A stretch of DNA of 8,417 nt from the NCBI GenBank assembly GCA_019310745.1, contig JAFDDS010000015.1:1-8417 (forward strand). Direction: 5' to 3'. The stretch is from Deltaproteobacteria bacterium (lineage in GTDB: Bacteria > Desulfobacterota > DSM-4660 > Desulfatiglandales > B25-G16). Made by a program: the position numbers and the translations under genes. This document shows, in pieces, positions 1 through 5,725 of this stretch (positions are counted from its first letter, which is position 1; every line of letters begins with the position of its first letter). The notes beneath the pieces were generated by a model. The model made no database searches, was not told where the DNA came from, and saw only the letters and a list, made by a program, of their open reading frames with translations.

Positions 1-1383
1 ATACTCCTTGGCCTTGATAATATCCACATAGGCAAAACTCTTGTGCTTATCATGACCGGTTACCTCATCGTAGCTTACCATTTTGTAGCTCAAATAATGT
101 TGAGCCAGATAGTCTAGATTATGCTGACGTAGTGTTGGGTCAATAACATATGAGGCTATCATGGTATCAAAAAATAATCCCCTCACAGTGACATCGTATC
201 TCGCCAGGATCTCAGCGTCATATTTTATATTTTGTCCTATCTTTTTTATTCTCTCATCGCAGAAGGTGTCTTTTAGGAGATCGAGGGCCTCGTTTATATG
301 TAATTGTTGAGCCACACCTCTATACGTATGGCCTAACGGTAAATAGTAGGCAATTCCTGGTTCAATACAGAACGATATGCCTATCAGTTCTGCCTCAAGA
401 TGGTTTGTACTGGTAGTCTCTGTATCAAAGCAGAATATTCCTTTCTTTCTTATATTTTCAATAAGAGATACCAGTTCTTCTTTGGTGAGAATAAGTCTAT
501 AATCCTTTTTACTTTGTTTTGCATGCTCGGAGAATTTATTTATCAGTGATTTAAATTCTAGTTCGCGGAATATCTCTAAAAGCTTCTCTTTTTTTGGGGA
601 GCCGAGCCTGAGATCATCAAGGGTTACGTCGACTGGTACAGAATTTTTAATGGTGACCAGTTTTTTACTTACAAAGGCTTGTTCCTTGAATTCCTCAAGC
701 TTTTTCTTAAGCGATGCCTTAGTGACTTTATTGGTATTTTGAAAAAGGTTTTCTATTGAGTGAAATTGTTGAATAAGGCTGAGGGCGGTTTTTTCACCAA
801 CACCGGGAATGCCGGGGATATTATCAGATGAATCTCCTGATAGGGCCATTACTTCAATTATCTGTTCAGGTTCAATCCCATAATCCCGCTTTATCGAAGT
901 ATAATCCGTCAGTTTTTCACTCATTGAGTCCCACATAACTGTATTTTCTGACAGGGTTTGCCTGAAATCCTTGTCGCTACTCACAATGACTACATTGAAA
1001 CCCTGATTGCTTGCTAACATGGCAATGGTTCCGATGATATCATCTGCCTCATATCCTTCCTTTTCCAAAATTGTAACACTTAAGCCAGCGACCACATCTT
1101 TTATATATGGGATCTGTACAGCCAGGTCTTCTGGCATAGGGGGTCTGTTAGCCTTATAATCTTTAAATATTTTATGCCTAAAGGTTGGCCCTTTCACATC
1201 AAAGGCGACAGCTACATAATCAGGCGATTTATCATCAAGCAGTTTCATAAGCATCTTTGTGAAGCCTAATATGGCATTGGTAGGGAGACCTTTAGAATTA
1301 GAGAGGTTTCTAATCGCATGAAAGGCCCTGTGAATAAATAAACTTCCATCTACAATGTAGAGTGTTTTATTGGAACTTTTCAT
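1..1383 (-). CDS. polA: DNA polymerase I, N-terminal half (runs off the left edge)
   Basis: This is the first 461 codons of DNA polymerase I, read on the minus strand from the ATG at 1383 with no stop; the polymerase domain lies outside the window. The 5'-3' exonuclease (flap endonuclease) domain covers about residues 1-290, with acidic metal ligands D12, D62, D114, D115, D137 and D139. It also carries the GDSSDNIPGIPGVGEKTA helix-hairpin motif starting at G183. The 3'-5' proofreading domain follows: exo I is FDTETT (D320, E322) and exo II is GQNIKYD (N385, D389). The last visible residue, Y461, is probably the exo III tyrosine. All proofreading acids seen are intact, unlike enzymes with dead exonuclease domains such as Taq. 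The role is Okazaki primer removal and repair synthesis in the cytoplasm. No good Shine-Dalgarno precedes the start; the start was chosen because family homology (YIVDGS) begins there. It diverges from the thiolase operon. Confidence 0.96.
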   Translation of the reverse strand, partial: MKSSNKTLYIVDGSLFIHRAFHAIRNLSNSKGLPTNAILGFTKMLMKLLDDKSPDYVAVAFDVKGPTFRHKIFKDYKANRPPMPEDLAVQIPYIKDVVAGLSVTILEKEGYEADDIIGTIAMLASNQGFNVVIVSSDKDFRQTLSENTVMWDSMSEKLTDYTSIKRDYGIEPEQIIEVMALSGDSSDNIPGIPGVGEKTALSLIQQFHSIENLFQNTNKVTKASLKKKLEEFKEQAFVSKKLVTIKNSVPVDVTLDDLRLGSPKKEKLLEIFRELEFKSLINKFSEHAKQSKKDYRLILTKEELVSLIENIRKKGIFCFDTETTSTNHLEAELIGISFCIEPGIAYYLPLGHTYRGVAQQLHINEALDLLKDTFCDERIKKIGQNIKYDAEILARYDVTVRGLFFDTMIASYVIDPTLRQHNLDYLAQHYLSYKMVSYDEVTGHDKHKSFAYVDIIKAKEY

Positions 1384-1669
1384 ATTTGGATTTTAGAAAA
1401 AAAGGTTTTTTGCTTAGAATGGGAACCAAATGTTCTCAATGTAATGTAGCCAAGAAGTTCCAGGAAATCAACATGCTTTTTTAAGGTATGTAATAATGGA
1501 CAGAAGACTTGTGAAATCAAGTCTGGATATAGAATGCCTCATTGAGAAAAAATTGATTCTATTGAGAGGAAAAACGATGCCTTTTTTGTTACATCTCTCC
1601 GGGGCGTAGTCCCAGCAGGCCGAAGACCAAGTCTTACATCTTGTCTTTACCTTGACGATTAATGAAATA

Positions 1670-1698
1670 TTGATTGTCTCATCTGGAAATGCTATGTA
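1670..1698 (+). promoter_or_regulatory. Candidate sigma70 promoter for the thiolase operon
   Basis: The -35 candidate TTGATT (1670-1675) is followed by a 17-base spacer and the -10 candidate TATGTA (1693-1698). A TG one base upstream of the -10 gives an extended -10 (TGC before TATGTA). The -10 itself matches the consensus at only 3 of 6 positions, so the call rests on spacing and the TGn motif. Transcription would start near 1705, about 80 bases before the thiolase ATG. Confidence 0.3.
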
Positions 1699-1700
1699 TG

Positions 1701-1715
1701 AAACACTTCGTGTTT
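1701..1715. promoter_or_regulatory. Palindrome AAACAC-TTC-GTGTTT at the predicted transcription start
   Basis: This is a perfect 6+6 inverted repeat around a 3-base centre, lying immediately downstream of the candidate -10. Its position at the predicted start is that of an operator for a dimeric repressor. It could instead form a small hairpin at the 5' end of the mRNA. The size fits TetR-like or GntR-like operators, but no regulator gene is nearby, so the binder is unknown. Confidence 0.35.
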
Positions 1716-1785
1716 AACAATGTAATGAAGCGAACGGAGAAAATTACTTTTAAATAACCGCTAATTTATTTGTGGAGGAAGAATA

Positions 1786-3060
1786 ATGGCTCAAAGAAAG
1801 AGAAAACTGGGTAGAGGGGTTGCTATGGTAGGAGCTGGGATGTCGGCCTTTGGCATCAGGCCTGATGTGACGAACCGCGAATTATTTGCAGAGGCCTTTC
1901 TTGATATGGTGAGCTCTGTGGATAGAGGGTTTGATCCTCAGGAGATCGAGGCCTTATATGTGGGAAATTGTGGCGCTGAGATGTGGGAGTCACAATCAGT
2001 GATAGGCGTGTTATGTGCTGATATAACTGGTCTGACTCCTCGCCCGGCGCTCAAGGTTGAGGATGCATGTGCGAGCAGTTCAGTTGCCGTGCGAGAAGGG
2101 ATTATAGGGATAGCCTCTGGCATATATGATATGGTTTTGGTTGGCGGCACAGAAAAGATGAGCATTTTACCAACTAATTGGACCACAATGGCTCTTGCCT
2201 GTGGTTCGGATACAACCTATGAAAGTGCAGCCGGATTTACCTTTCCTGGCCTTTATGCCTCTATGGCAACCGCACACATGGAAAGATATGGAACCACTCA
2301 TGATGACATGTTGCGGGTAGCGATAAAGAATCATAGTAATGGGGCACTGAATCCCAAGGCGCATTTTCCTAAGACTATTAAAGATGTTATGGATAGCCGT
2401 AAGGCTCAGGCTGAAAAAAAGGGGAAACCCATTCCAAACTGGGCCGATGAAATGGAATTCCTTCATGATCCACGATATAATCCAGTCATTGCATGGCCAA
2501 ATACATTGTTTGATTGTTGCCCTGTTACAGACGGAGCGGCCTGTATCCTTTTGGTGGCTGAGGAGATCGCTAAAAACTTTACTAATATACCTCTTTATAT
2601 CATCGGCTCAGGGCAGACCAGTGGCCATAACCTCCATGACAGGGAAACCCTCACATCTGTGCCCGCAGCAAAGCTCGCAGCGCAGCAGGCGTATGAAATG
2701 GCTGGGGTTGGCCCTCAGGATATAAACATAGCTGAAGTTCACGATTGCTTTACTATTGCCGAAATAATGGCAATTGCCGACCTTGGTTTTTTCAAGGAAG
2801 GTAAAGAAGCAGCGACCGCAGCCGGGGAGGGTAAGACTACCAGAGACGGTATAAAGCCAATTAATGTTTCTGGCGGACTGAAGTGCAAGGGACATCCTGT
2901 GGGTGCTACTGGTGCAGCTCAGGTAGTAGAGATATTTCACCAGATGAGAGGTGAAGCAGGCGCTCGACAAGTCACGAATATGGATATTAATCTCGCTCTG
3001 AATCATAATATAGGGGCCCACGGAACTACGGCAGTTGTCCAAATCTATGAAAGGAGATAG
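1786..3060 (+). CDS. SCP-x-like thiolase (acyl-CoA acetyltransferase family)
   Basis: This 424-residue thiolase condenses or cleaves a beta-ketoacyl-CoA. The nucleophilic cysteine is C95 in DACASSS. The motif EVHDCF (H319, C321) replaces the NEAF of classical thiolases and marks the SCP2/archaeal-type branch. GGLKCKGHPVGATGA carries the active-site H370. The C-terminal motif reads NIGAHGTT, lacking the usual CxG cysteine; in SCP2-type thiolases the HDCF cysteine is thought to take over that acid/base role. A strong GGAGG at 1772-1776 sets the start. The gene ends five bases before a DUF35 gene. In archaeal acetoacetyl-CoA thiolase and in bacterial BbsAB (benzoylsuccinyl-CoA thiolase) such a partner is part of the enzyme, so a complex is likely. 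Acetoacetyl-CoA formation, beta-oxidation and aromatic-acid side-chain cleavage are all possible; the substrate cannot be read from sequence alone. Confidence 0.9.
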   Translation: MAQRKRKLGRGVAMVGAGMSAFGIRPDVTNRELFAEAFLDMVSSVDRGFDPQEIEALYVGNCGAEMWESQSVIGVLCADITGLTPRPALKVEDACASSSVAVREGIIGIASGIYDMVLVGGTEKMSILPTNWTTMALACGSDTTYESAAGFTFPGLYASMATAHMERYGTTHDDMLRVAIKNHSNGALNPKAHFPKTIKDVMDSRKAQAEKKGKPIPNWADEMEFLHDPRYNPVIAWPNTLFDCCPVTDGAACILLVAEEIAKNFTNIPLYIIGSGQTSGHNLHDRETLTSVPAAKLAAQQAYEMAGVGPQDINIAEVHDCFTIAEIMAIADLGFFKEGKEAATAAGEGKTTRDGIKPINVSGGLKCKGHPVGATGAAQVVEIFHQMRGEAGARQVTNMDINLALNHNIGAHGTTAVVQIYERR

Positions 3061-3065
3061 TACTG

Positions 3066-3500
3066 ATGAAAGAGATACCATTTACCATTGCCTCATATGA
3101 CAAATTTATAGAAGAAAAAAAACTGATGGCCTCCAAGTGTGTGAGGTGCAGTGCATTATGGCTGCCTCCACGTCCGATATGCCTCACGTGTAAAAGTGAT
3201 GAATTAGAATGGAGAGAGCTTAACGGGAAAGGGAAGCTTGTTGCATTCACGGTTATCGGTGTTGGCCCTATACCAATGATAGATGCAGGGTATAACAGAG
3301 ATAATCCTTACTGCGCCGGTATTGTTGAGCTGGAGGAAGGGCCAAGGATTAGTGCCCAGATTCTTGGTGTTGATGTTGCTCATCCAGAAAATATTACAAT
3401 CGGCACTTCTCTCACGGCAACATTTGTGGAAAGGGGAAGCTGGCATTTTGTAGAAGAGCTGGCCAAGGTGAAAAAGACATATCTGGCGTTTCAGGTGTAG
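3066..3500 (+). CDS. DUF35 zinc-ribbon/OB-fold protein, thiolase partner subunit
   Basis: This 144-residue protein has the DUF35 layout. An N-terminal helix (about residues 8-22) leads into a rubredoxin-like zinc ribbon with C25-x2-C28 and C39-x2-C42. An OB-fold follows (about 50-125), containing GKLVAFTVI and a GPRISAQILG stretch. In known thiolase-DUF35 complexes this subunit bridges or stabilises the thiolase and can help shape the CoA channel. It is not catalytic by itself. An AGGAG at 3052-3056 inside the end of the thiolase gene, with five bases between the two genes, indicates translational coupling and equal expression. The C-terminus (KKTYLAFQV) appears complete. No terminator with a T-run is obvious after the stop. 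Confidence 0.9.
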   Translation: MKEIPFTIASYDKFIEEKKLMASKCVRCSALWLPPRPICLTCKSDELEWRELNGKGKLVAFTVIGVGPIPMIDAGYNRDNPYCAGIVELEEGPRISAQILGVDVAHPENITIGTSLTATFVERGSWHFVEELAKVKKTYLAFQV

Positions 3501-3740
3501 CAATCTGAATGACGAGCTCCTTCTGCTTACACCTCATTATGATTTGATTCATGAAATTTTGGGTTTTTTCTGATACTTGCCCACATTAAAGGCTTGAAAT
3601 GTTTGGCCTGCTGAGAAAATGAACAAAAGGCAGTATTTGCAGAGGCAAAAGCTATACTTCGTCGCTCTACTTTTTGCCGCCGGTGATTTCCGGCATTGGT
3701 AAATGAAAAAAAGTACATTTTGATTTGGGTCTGTTATATC
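3501..3740. other. Noncoding spacer between the thiolase operon and the accessory modules
   Basis: No gene is supported in these 240 bases. Open frames on both strands here have no recognisable product and conflict with one another. The only local structure is a G+C-rich hairpin, GCCGG (3679-3683) with CCGGC (3690-3694) around a 6-base loop. It is followed by A-rich rather than T-rich sequence on the plus strand and by T-poor sequence on the minus strand. The spacer marks the change from metabolic genes to small modules. It could be a degraded repeat, but there is no second copy in this window to show it. Confidence 0.4.
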
Positions 3741-3977
3741 ATGAAAACAACACAATATTTTGAATATACAAGGCAAAGACCTGATCGTGTTCAAATTAAA
3801 GACGAATGGATCAATTTTGTGATACAGTATCCAGAAAAGACTGAAATTCAGACCGATGGCCGGGTCAGAAAATGGGCAAAGATACAAGAGGTTGATAAAT
3901 ATCTTCGGGTGATCTTATTGGAAGATGGTGAGACAATTCATAATGCCTTTTTTGATCGGTCTTTTAAGGAGGATTAA
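3741..3977 (+). CDS. Small toxin-like protein (possibly DUF4258-related) paired with DUF2283
   Basis: This 78-residue soluble basic-acidic protein begins MKTTQYFEYTRQ and ends HNAFFDRSFKED. The core contains DGRVRKW, then KYLRVILLEDGET (about residues 55-67) and HNAFFDRSFK. The strand-rich C-terminal half after an N-terminal helical part resembles small RelE/DUF4258-type folds. I recognise it as the usual upstream neighbour of DUF2283 proteins, pairs often annotated as putative toxin-antitoxin systems; RNase activity is inference only. The frame stays open upstream to a TTG at 3696, but the first ATG (3741) gives the family-like N-terminus. No strong Shine-Dalgarno precedes it. An AAGGAGG at its 3' end (3966-3972) serves the next gene, four bases downstream. 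Confidence 0.7.
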   Translation: MKTTQYFEYTRQRPDRVQIKDEWINFVIQYPEKTEIQTDGRVRKWAKIQEVDKYLRVILLEDGETIHNAFFDRSFKED

Positions 3978-3980
3978 GGT

Positions 3981-4187
3981 ATGAAAATAAAATATTTTTC
4001 TGATACGGACACCGCTCATGTGGAATTTACGGATAAAGAGGTCTATGAAACAAAAGAGATAAGTGAAAATATCTATATAGACATTGATGAAAAAGGCAAT
4101 ATCGTGAACATGACAATTGAACATGCAAAAGCTAATGCAGGACTGTGGGAATTTTCATATCAAGAGATGTCTCGCCGAACTGCATAA
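3981..4187 (+). CDS. DUF2283 family protein, probable antitoxin
   Basis: This 68-residue protein matches the DUF2283 pattern. It opens with KIKYFSDTDTAHVEF, continues with ETKEISENIYIDIDEKGNIVNMTIEHA, and ends in a short helical tail (FSYQEMSRRTA). These proteins usually sit directly downstream of a small DUF4258-like protein, and the pair is widely suspected to be a toxin-antitoxin module. Direct experimental support for the function is not known to me. A strong AAGGAGG at 3966-3972 sets the start, with only three bases after the upstream stop, so the pair is translationally coupled. The stop is four bases before the first box of an attC-like site, the arrangement seen in integron gene cassettes. 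G+C is low here (21 of 60 bases in 4081-4140). Confidence 0.8.
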   Translation: MKIKYFSDTDTAHVEFTDKEVYETKEISENIYIDIDEKGNIVNMTIEHAKANAGLWEFSYQEMSRRTA

Positions 4188-4190
4188 AAC

Positions 4191-4263
4191 GCCTAACATC
4201 AGCTTGGAGAAGGATGCTCATTACGTTGCGCTTCATTCGCACCTCTCAAGCTGGACGTCATGT
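4191..4263. repeat. attC-like recombination-site hairpin (integron cassette boundary candidate)
   Basis: The segment folds as a long imperfect hairpin laid out like an integron attC site. The left outer box GCCTAAC (4191-4197) fits RYYYAAC exactly. After a short unpaired spacer, AGCTTGGAGA (4201-4210) pairs with TCTCAAGCT (4244-4252), leaving one extrahelical G. GG (4212-4213) with CC (4242-4243) and TGC (4215-4217) with GCA (4239-4241) continue the stem with bulged A's, closing on a loop of about 21 bases. The right outer box GTCATGT (4257-4263) departs from GTTRRRY at two positions, the main weakness. AACAT/ATGTT (4195-4199/4260-4264) is an alternative outer pairing. It sits 4 bases after one gene and 15 bases before the next, and G+C jumps across it, as expected of a cassette junction. 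Confidence 0.45.
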
Positions 4264-4277
4264 TCAAGGGATAAAAA

Positions 4278-4520
4278 ATGATTCGCCAGAGGAAGGTCAC
4301 CAAACAAGTTGATGAAATAGAATCGGTGGTCTGTGACAGGTGCGGCAAGGAATACGGACCGAACGACCTCGAGACGGAGGAGTTTCATTACATCCGGTTC
4401 ACAGGTGGCTACGAGTTTGTTTTCGGAGATGGGGTGCGGGTCGAGTGCGACCTATGTCAGCACTGTCTTCATGAGATGATAGGCGACATATGCAGGAAGC
4501 AGGAGGACCGTGCCGGATGA
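4278..4520 (+). CDS. Cysteine-rich zinc-binding protein of unknown function
   Basis: This 80-residue protein has two probable metal sites. The first is a knuckle, C19-x2-C22 (CDRCGKEY). The second is a cluster C57-x2-C60-x2-C63 (CDLCQHCLHEMIGDIC) with C72 nearby. Between them is a strand-rich stretch with RFTGGYEFVFGDGVRVE. I recognise the layout as a recurrent small hypothetical in accessory DNA, but no function is established. A weak AAGGGA at 4266-4271 precedes the ATG. The stop overlaps the next start (ATGA, 4517-4520), so the two are one operon. Base composition differs sharply from the left flank (36 of 60 G+C in 4321-4380), pointing to a separate origin. It may be a partner or effector of the following HTH protein. 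Confidence 0.72.
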   Translation: MIRQRKVTKQVDEIESVVCDRCGKEYGPNDLETEEFHYIRFTGGYEFVFGDGVRVECDLCQHCLHEMIGDICRKQEDRAG

Positions 4521-4750
4521 AGTTCACGAGGAAACAGGGACAGTACCTTGCTTTCATCTACAACTACACGAAGATTGCCGATCGTCCTCCTGCCGAAGCA
4601 GACATGCAGCGCCACTTCCGTGTAACACCGCCATCAGTGCATCAAATGGTGCTCAACCTGGAGAAGGCTGGTCTCATTGAGAGAACTCCGGGTACAGCTA
4701 GATCGATTCGTATAGTCGTACCGCCCAAAGAGCTACCGTACCTGGAATGA
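4517..4750 (+). CDS. LexA-type winged-helix protein without a peptidase domain
   Basis: This 77-residue protein is essentially only the DNA-binding half of LexA: MKFTRKQGQYLAFIYNYTKIADRPPAEADMQRHF, then the recognition region VTPPSVHQMVLNLEKAGLIERTPGTARSIRIV. LexA's usual opening (T..Q...L.FI..Y......P...E), the PPSVHQMV helix and the GLIERTPGTARSI wing are all present. The Ala-Gly cleavage site and Ser/Lys peptidase dyad are absent, so it cannot self-cleave on RecA like LexA. The ATG at 4517 overlaps the upstream stop and is preceded by AGGAGG at 4501-4506; the frame is open further up to 4490, but the ATG is where homology begins. It shares the high G+C of its partner (35 of 60 in 4561-4620). 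Probable role: small transcription regulator, perhaps of its own two-gene unit. Confidence 0.78.
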   Translation: MKFTRKQGQYLAFIYNYTKIADRPPAEADMQRHFRVTPPSVHQMVLNLEKAGLIERTPGTARSIRIVVPPKELPYLE

Positions 4751-4766
4751 GAGAAACATTGATTCT

Positions 4767-4844
4767 GGGGACACAATACTAATTTTTAAAACATCAAAAT
4801 AGGTATAAAGCAGGTAACGAAGAAAACACTTGCTTACAGCAATG
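4767..4844 (+). repeat. Inter-module direct repeat, copy A
   Basis: Positions 4777-4844 match 6641-6708 at 66 of 68 bases in the same orientation; mismatches are at 4781 and 4800 only. The left part, GGGGACACAATACTAATTTTT, is also shared with the diverged copy at 7511-7560. Similarity with copy B ends abruptly after 4844. It lies between the LexA-like unit and the Doc module. No coding capacity is convincing. GGGGACACAATACT-type ends resemble sequences often seen beside IS200/REP-type transposases, but that is recollection, not shown here. Confidence 0.85.
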
Positions 4845-4909
4845 GACAAACCGCTCTATTTGCCGAGGACAATGTTTTTTATGAACCTCTTAACTATTTC
4901 ACATCCTTA

Positions 4910-4938
4910 TTGATTTTGGGAATATTGCATTATATAGT
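4910..4938 (+). promoter_or_regulatory. Candidate promoter for the antitoxin-Doc operon
   Basis: TTGATT (4910-4915), a 17-base spacer and TATAGT (4933-4938, 5 of 6 to consensus) make a good sigma70-type promoter. A transcript from here would have a leader of about 110 bases before the antitoxin ATG at 5055. The TTGACA at 4965-4970 within that leader could belong to a second, weaker promoter. Confidence 0.4.
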
Positions 4939-5054
4939 CCTAAAGTAATATGTCCTGTAGGGGGTTGACATTTTTACATTATACAAGGAAAGATTTGAAG
5001 ACCAGATGCTATTGTGCTATATTGCCTATACCGTGATAATTGGAGGAATCTGTT

Positions 5055-5252
5055 ATGGCAAGAATCACTGTGGAAATTGAGGACTCAAAAGCCACACTCC
5101 TTAGACAAAAAGCAGGTAAGTTCGGTCTGTTGCCTGATCAGTTCGTTACAGCAACTATTGAAGATCTCATTGCCCAGCCGGAACCAGACTTCGAAGCAGC
5201 AATGCATCGAGTATTGTCTAAGAATAAAGAACTTTATGATCGTCTTGCGTAA
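5055..5252 (+). CDS. Antitoxin of the Doc module (non-Phd type)
   Basis: This is a 65-residue antitoxin-like protein. The N-terminus ARITVEIEDSKATLLRQKAGKFGLLPDQFVTATIEDLIAQ reads as a strand followed by helices, a ribbon-helix-helix-like DNA-binding part. The C-terminal AMHRVLSKNKELYDRLA is an amphipathic helix expected to wrap the toxin. The ending KNKELYDRLA is typical of small antitoxins next to Doc proteins and unlike classical P1 Phd. The frame is open from a TTG at 5040, but ATG 5055 is preferred because TGGAGGA (5041-5047) sits eight bases upstream. The stop TAA overlaps the toxin ATG by one base (TAATG), which couples translation and keeps toxin below antitoxin. Autorepression by the complex is likely by family analogy. 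Confidence 0.83.
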   Translation: MARITVEIEDSKATLLRQKAGKFGLLPDQFVTATIEDLIAQPEPDFEAAMHRVLSKNKELYDRLA

Positions 5253-5626
5253 TGCGCTATCTTTCTCTCCTGGAAGTTCTTGAGCTTCATGAAACGATCA
5301 TCTCTTCTTCAGGCGGTTCATATGGTATCCGAGATATTAAAGCACTTGAATCTGCAATCAATCAGCCTCGGATTACCTTCGACCAAACCGATCTCTATCC
5401 GGATATTATTTCAAAAGCATCAGCCCTTTGTTTTTCCCTCGTCATGAATCACCCCTTTGTTGATGGCAATAAGAGAGTTGGCCATGCGGCCATGGAAACT
5501 TTCCTGATTCTTAACGGGTATGAGATTGAGGCGCCTGTGGATGAACAAGCACAAATATTCCTTGATCTTGCTGCAGGAAATCTCACTCGTGAAGCGTTCA
5601 CAAACTGGCTTAAAGGACATGTGTGA
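5252..5626 (+). CDS. doc: Doc-type toxin of the Fic/Doc family
   Basis: This 124-residue protein matches Doc in length and motif. The Fic/Doc signature HPFVDGNKRVG occupies H67-G77 (H67, D71, N73, K74, R75 visible), with the Doc form GNKR rather than the GNGR of AMPylating Fic proteins. The N-terminal YLSLLEVLELHETII and GGSYGIRDIKALESAINQPR are the usual Doc lead-in. Characterised P1 Doc phosphorylates EF-Tu and stops translation; the same chemistry is the best guess because all motif residues are intact. Translation depends on the upstream antitoxin through the one-base overlap. The protein is cytoplasmic and looks full length. A 48-base hairpin follows the stop. Confidence 0.93.
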   Translation: MRYLSLLEVLELHETIISSSGGSYGIRDIKALESAINQPRITFDQTDLYPDIISKASALCFSLVMNHPFVDGNKRVGHAAMETFLILNGYEIEAPVDEQAQIFLDLAAGNLTREAFTNWLKGHV

Positions 5627-5635
5627 TTCACATGT

Positions 5636-5684
5636 CATAAACCCCGACTGGAATTTCGCTGTGCCCAATTCCAGCAGGTTATGC
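5636..5684. repeat. Bipartite hairpin after doc (weak attC-like or terminator-like)
   Basis: CTGGAATT (5648-5655) and AATTCCAG (5667-5674) form a perfect 8-base stem with an 11-base loop. Outside an unpaired spacer, CATAAACC (5636-5643) pairs with GGTTATG (5677-5683), leaving one bulged A. Two stems separated by an internal loop, an extrahelical base and a final GTTATGC (5678-5684) resemble a short attC site. However, the left box does not fit RYYYAAC and the element is shorter than most attC sites. No T-run follows, so a simple intrinsic terminator is unlikely. Confidence 0.35.
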
Positions 5685-5725
5685 AAATATGAGCCTAAAA
5701 AAGTTTAGGTTGAAAGGATTTTTTG

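Larger units (their letters stand above)
1384..1785. other. Divergent intergenic region between polA and the thiolase operon
   Basis: This 402-base stretch separates two divergent genes and should hold both promoters. On the plus side I see a plausible promoter (1670-1698) and a palindrome (1701-1715), listed separately. On the minus side I found no convincing promoter for polA. An A-run/T-run inverted repeat at about 1398-1412 is A/T only and not persuasive as a terminator. A 37-codon open frame at 1496-1609 has no recognisable product and is not called. Confidence 0.6.
4751..5054. other. Noncoding region with repeat copy and leader of the Doc module
   Basis: This stretch of about 300 bases has no supported gene. 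It contains the first copy of the inter-module repeat (4767-4844), a promoter candidate (4910-4938), and a perfect -35-like TTGACA (4965-4970) that lacks a -10 at proper distance. It ends with the TGGAGGA ribosome binding site (5041-5047) of the antitoxin gene. G+C falls back to a low level right after 4750. Confidence 0.6.

Noticed and set aside
1496..1609. 37-codon open frame upstream of the thiolase gene
   Set aside because: Only a weak AAGG precedes it, composition is unremarkable, and nothing in the product is recognisable; could be chance.
3676..3694. GCCGG/CCGGC hairpin as a terminator of the thiolase operon
   Set aside because: Only five base pairs, nearly 180 bases after the stop and no T-run on the plus strand.
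3732..3738. GTTATAT before the 3741 gene as a left attC box pair
   Set aside because: No complementary RYYYAAC box or stem lies upstream, so a cassette left boundary is not supported there.
3527..3887. Overlapping minus-strand open frames opposite the spacer and the DUF2283-paired gene
   Set aside because: They overlap each other and a better-supported plus-strand gene, and contain no recognisable domain.
4490..4516. Upstream extension of the LexA-like protein from 4490
   Set aside because: The nine extra residues overlap the upstream gene; AGGAGG at 4501-4506 and family homology both point to ATG 4517.
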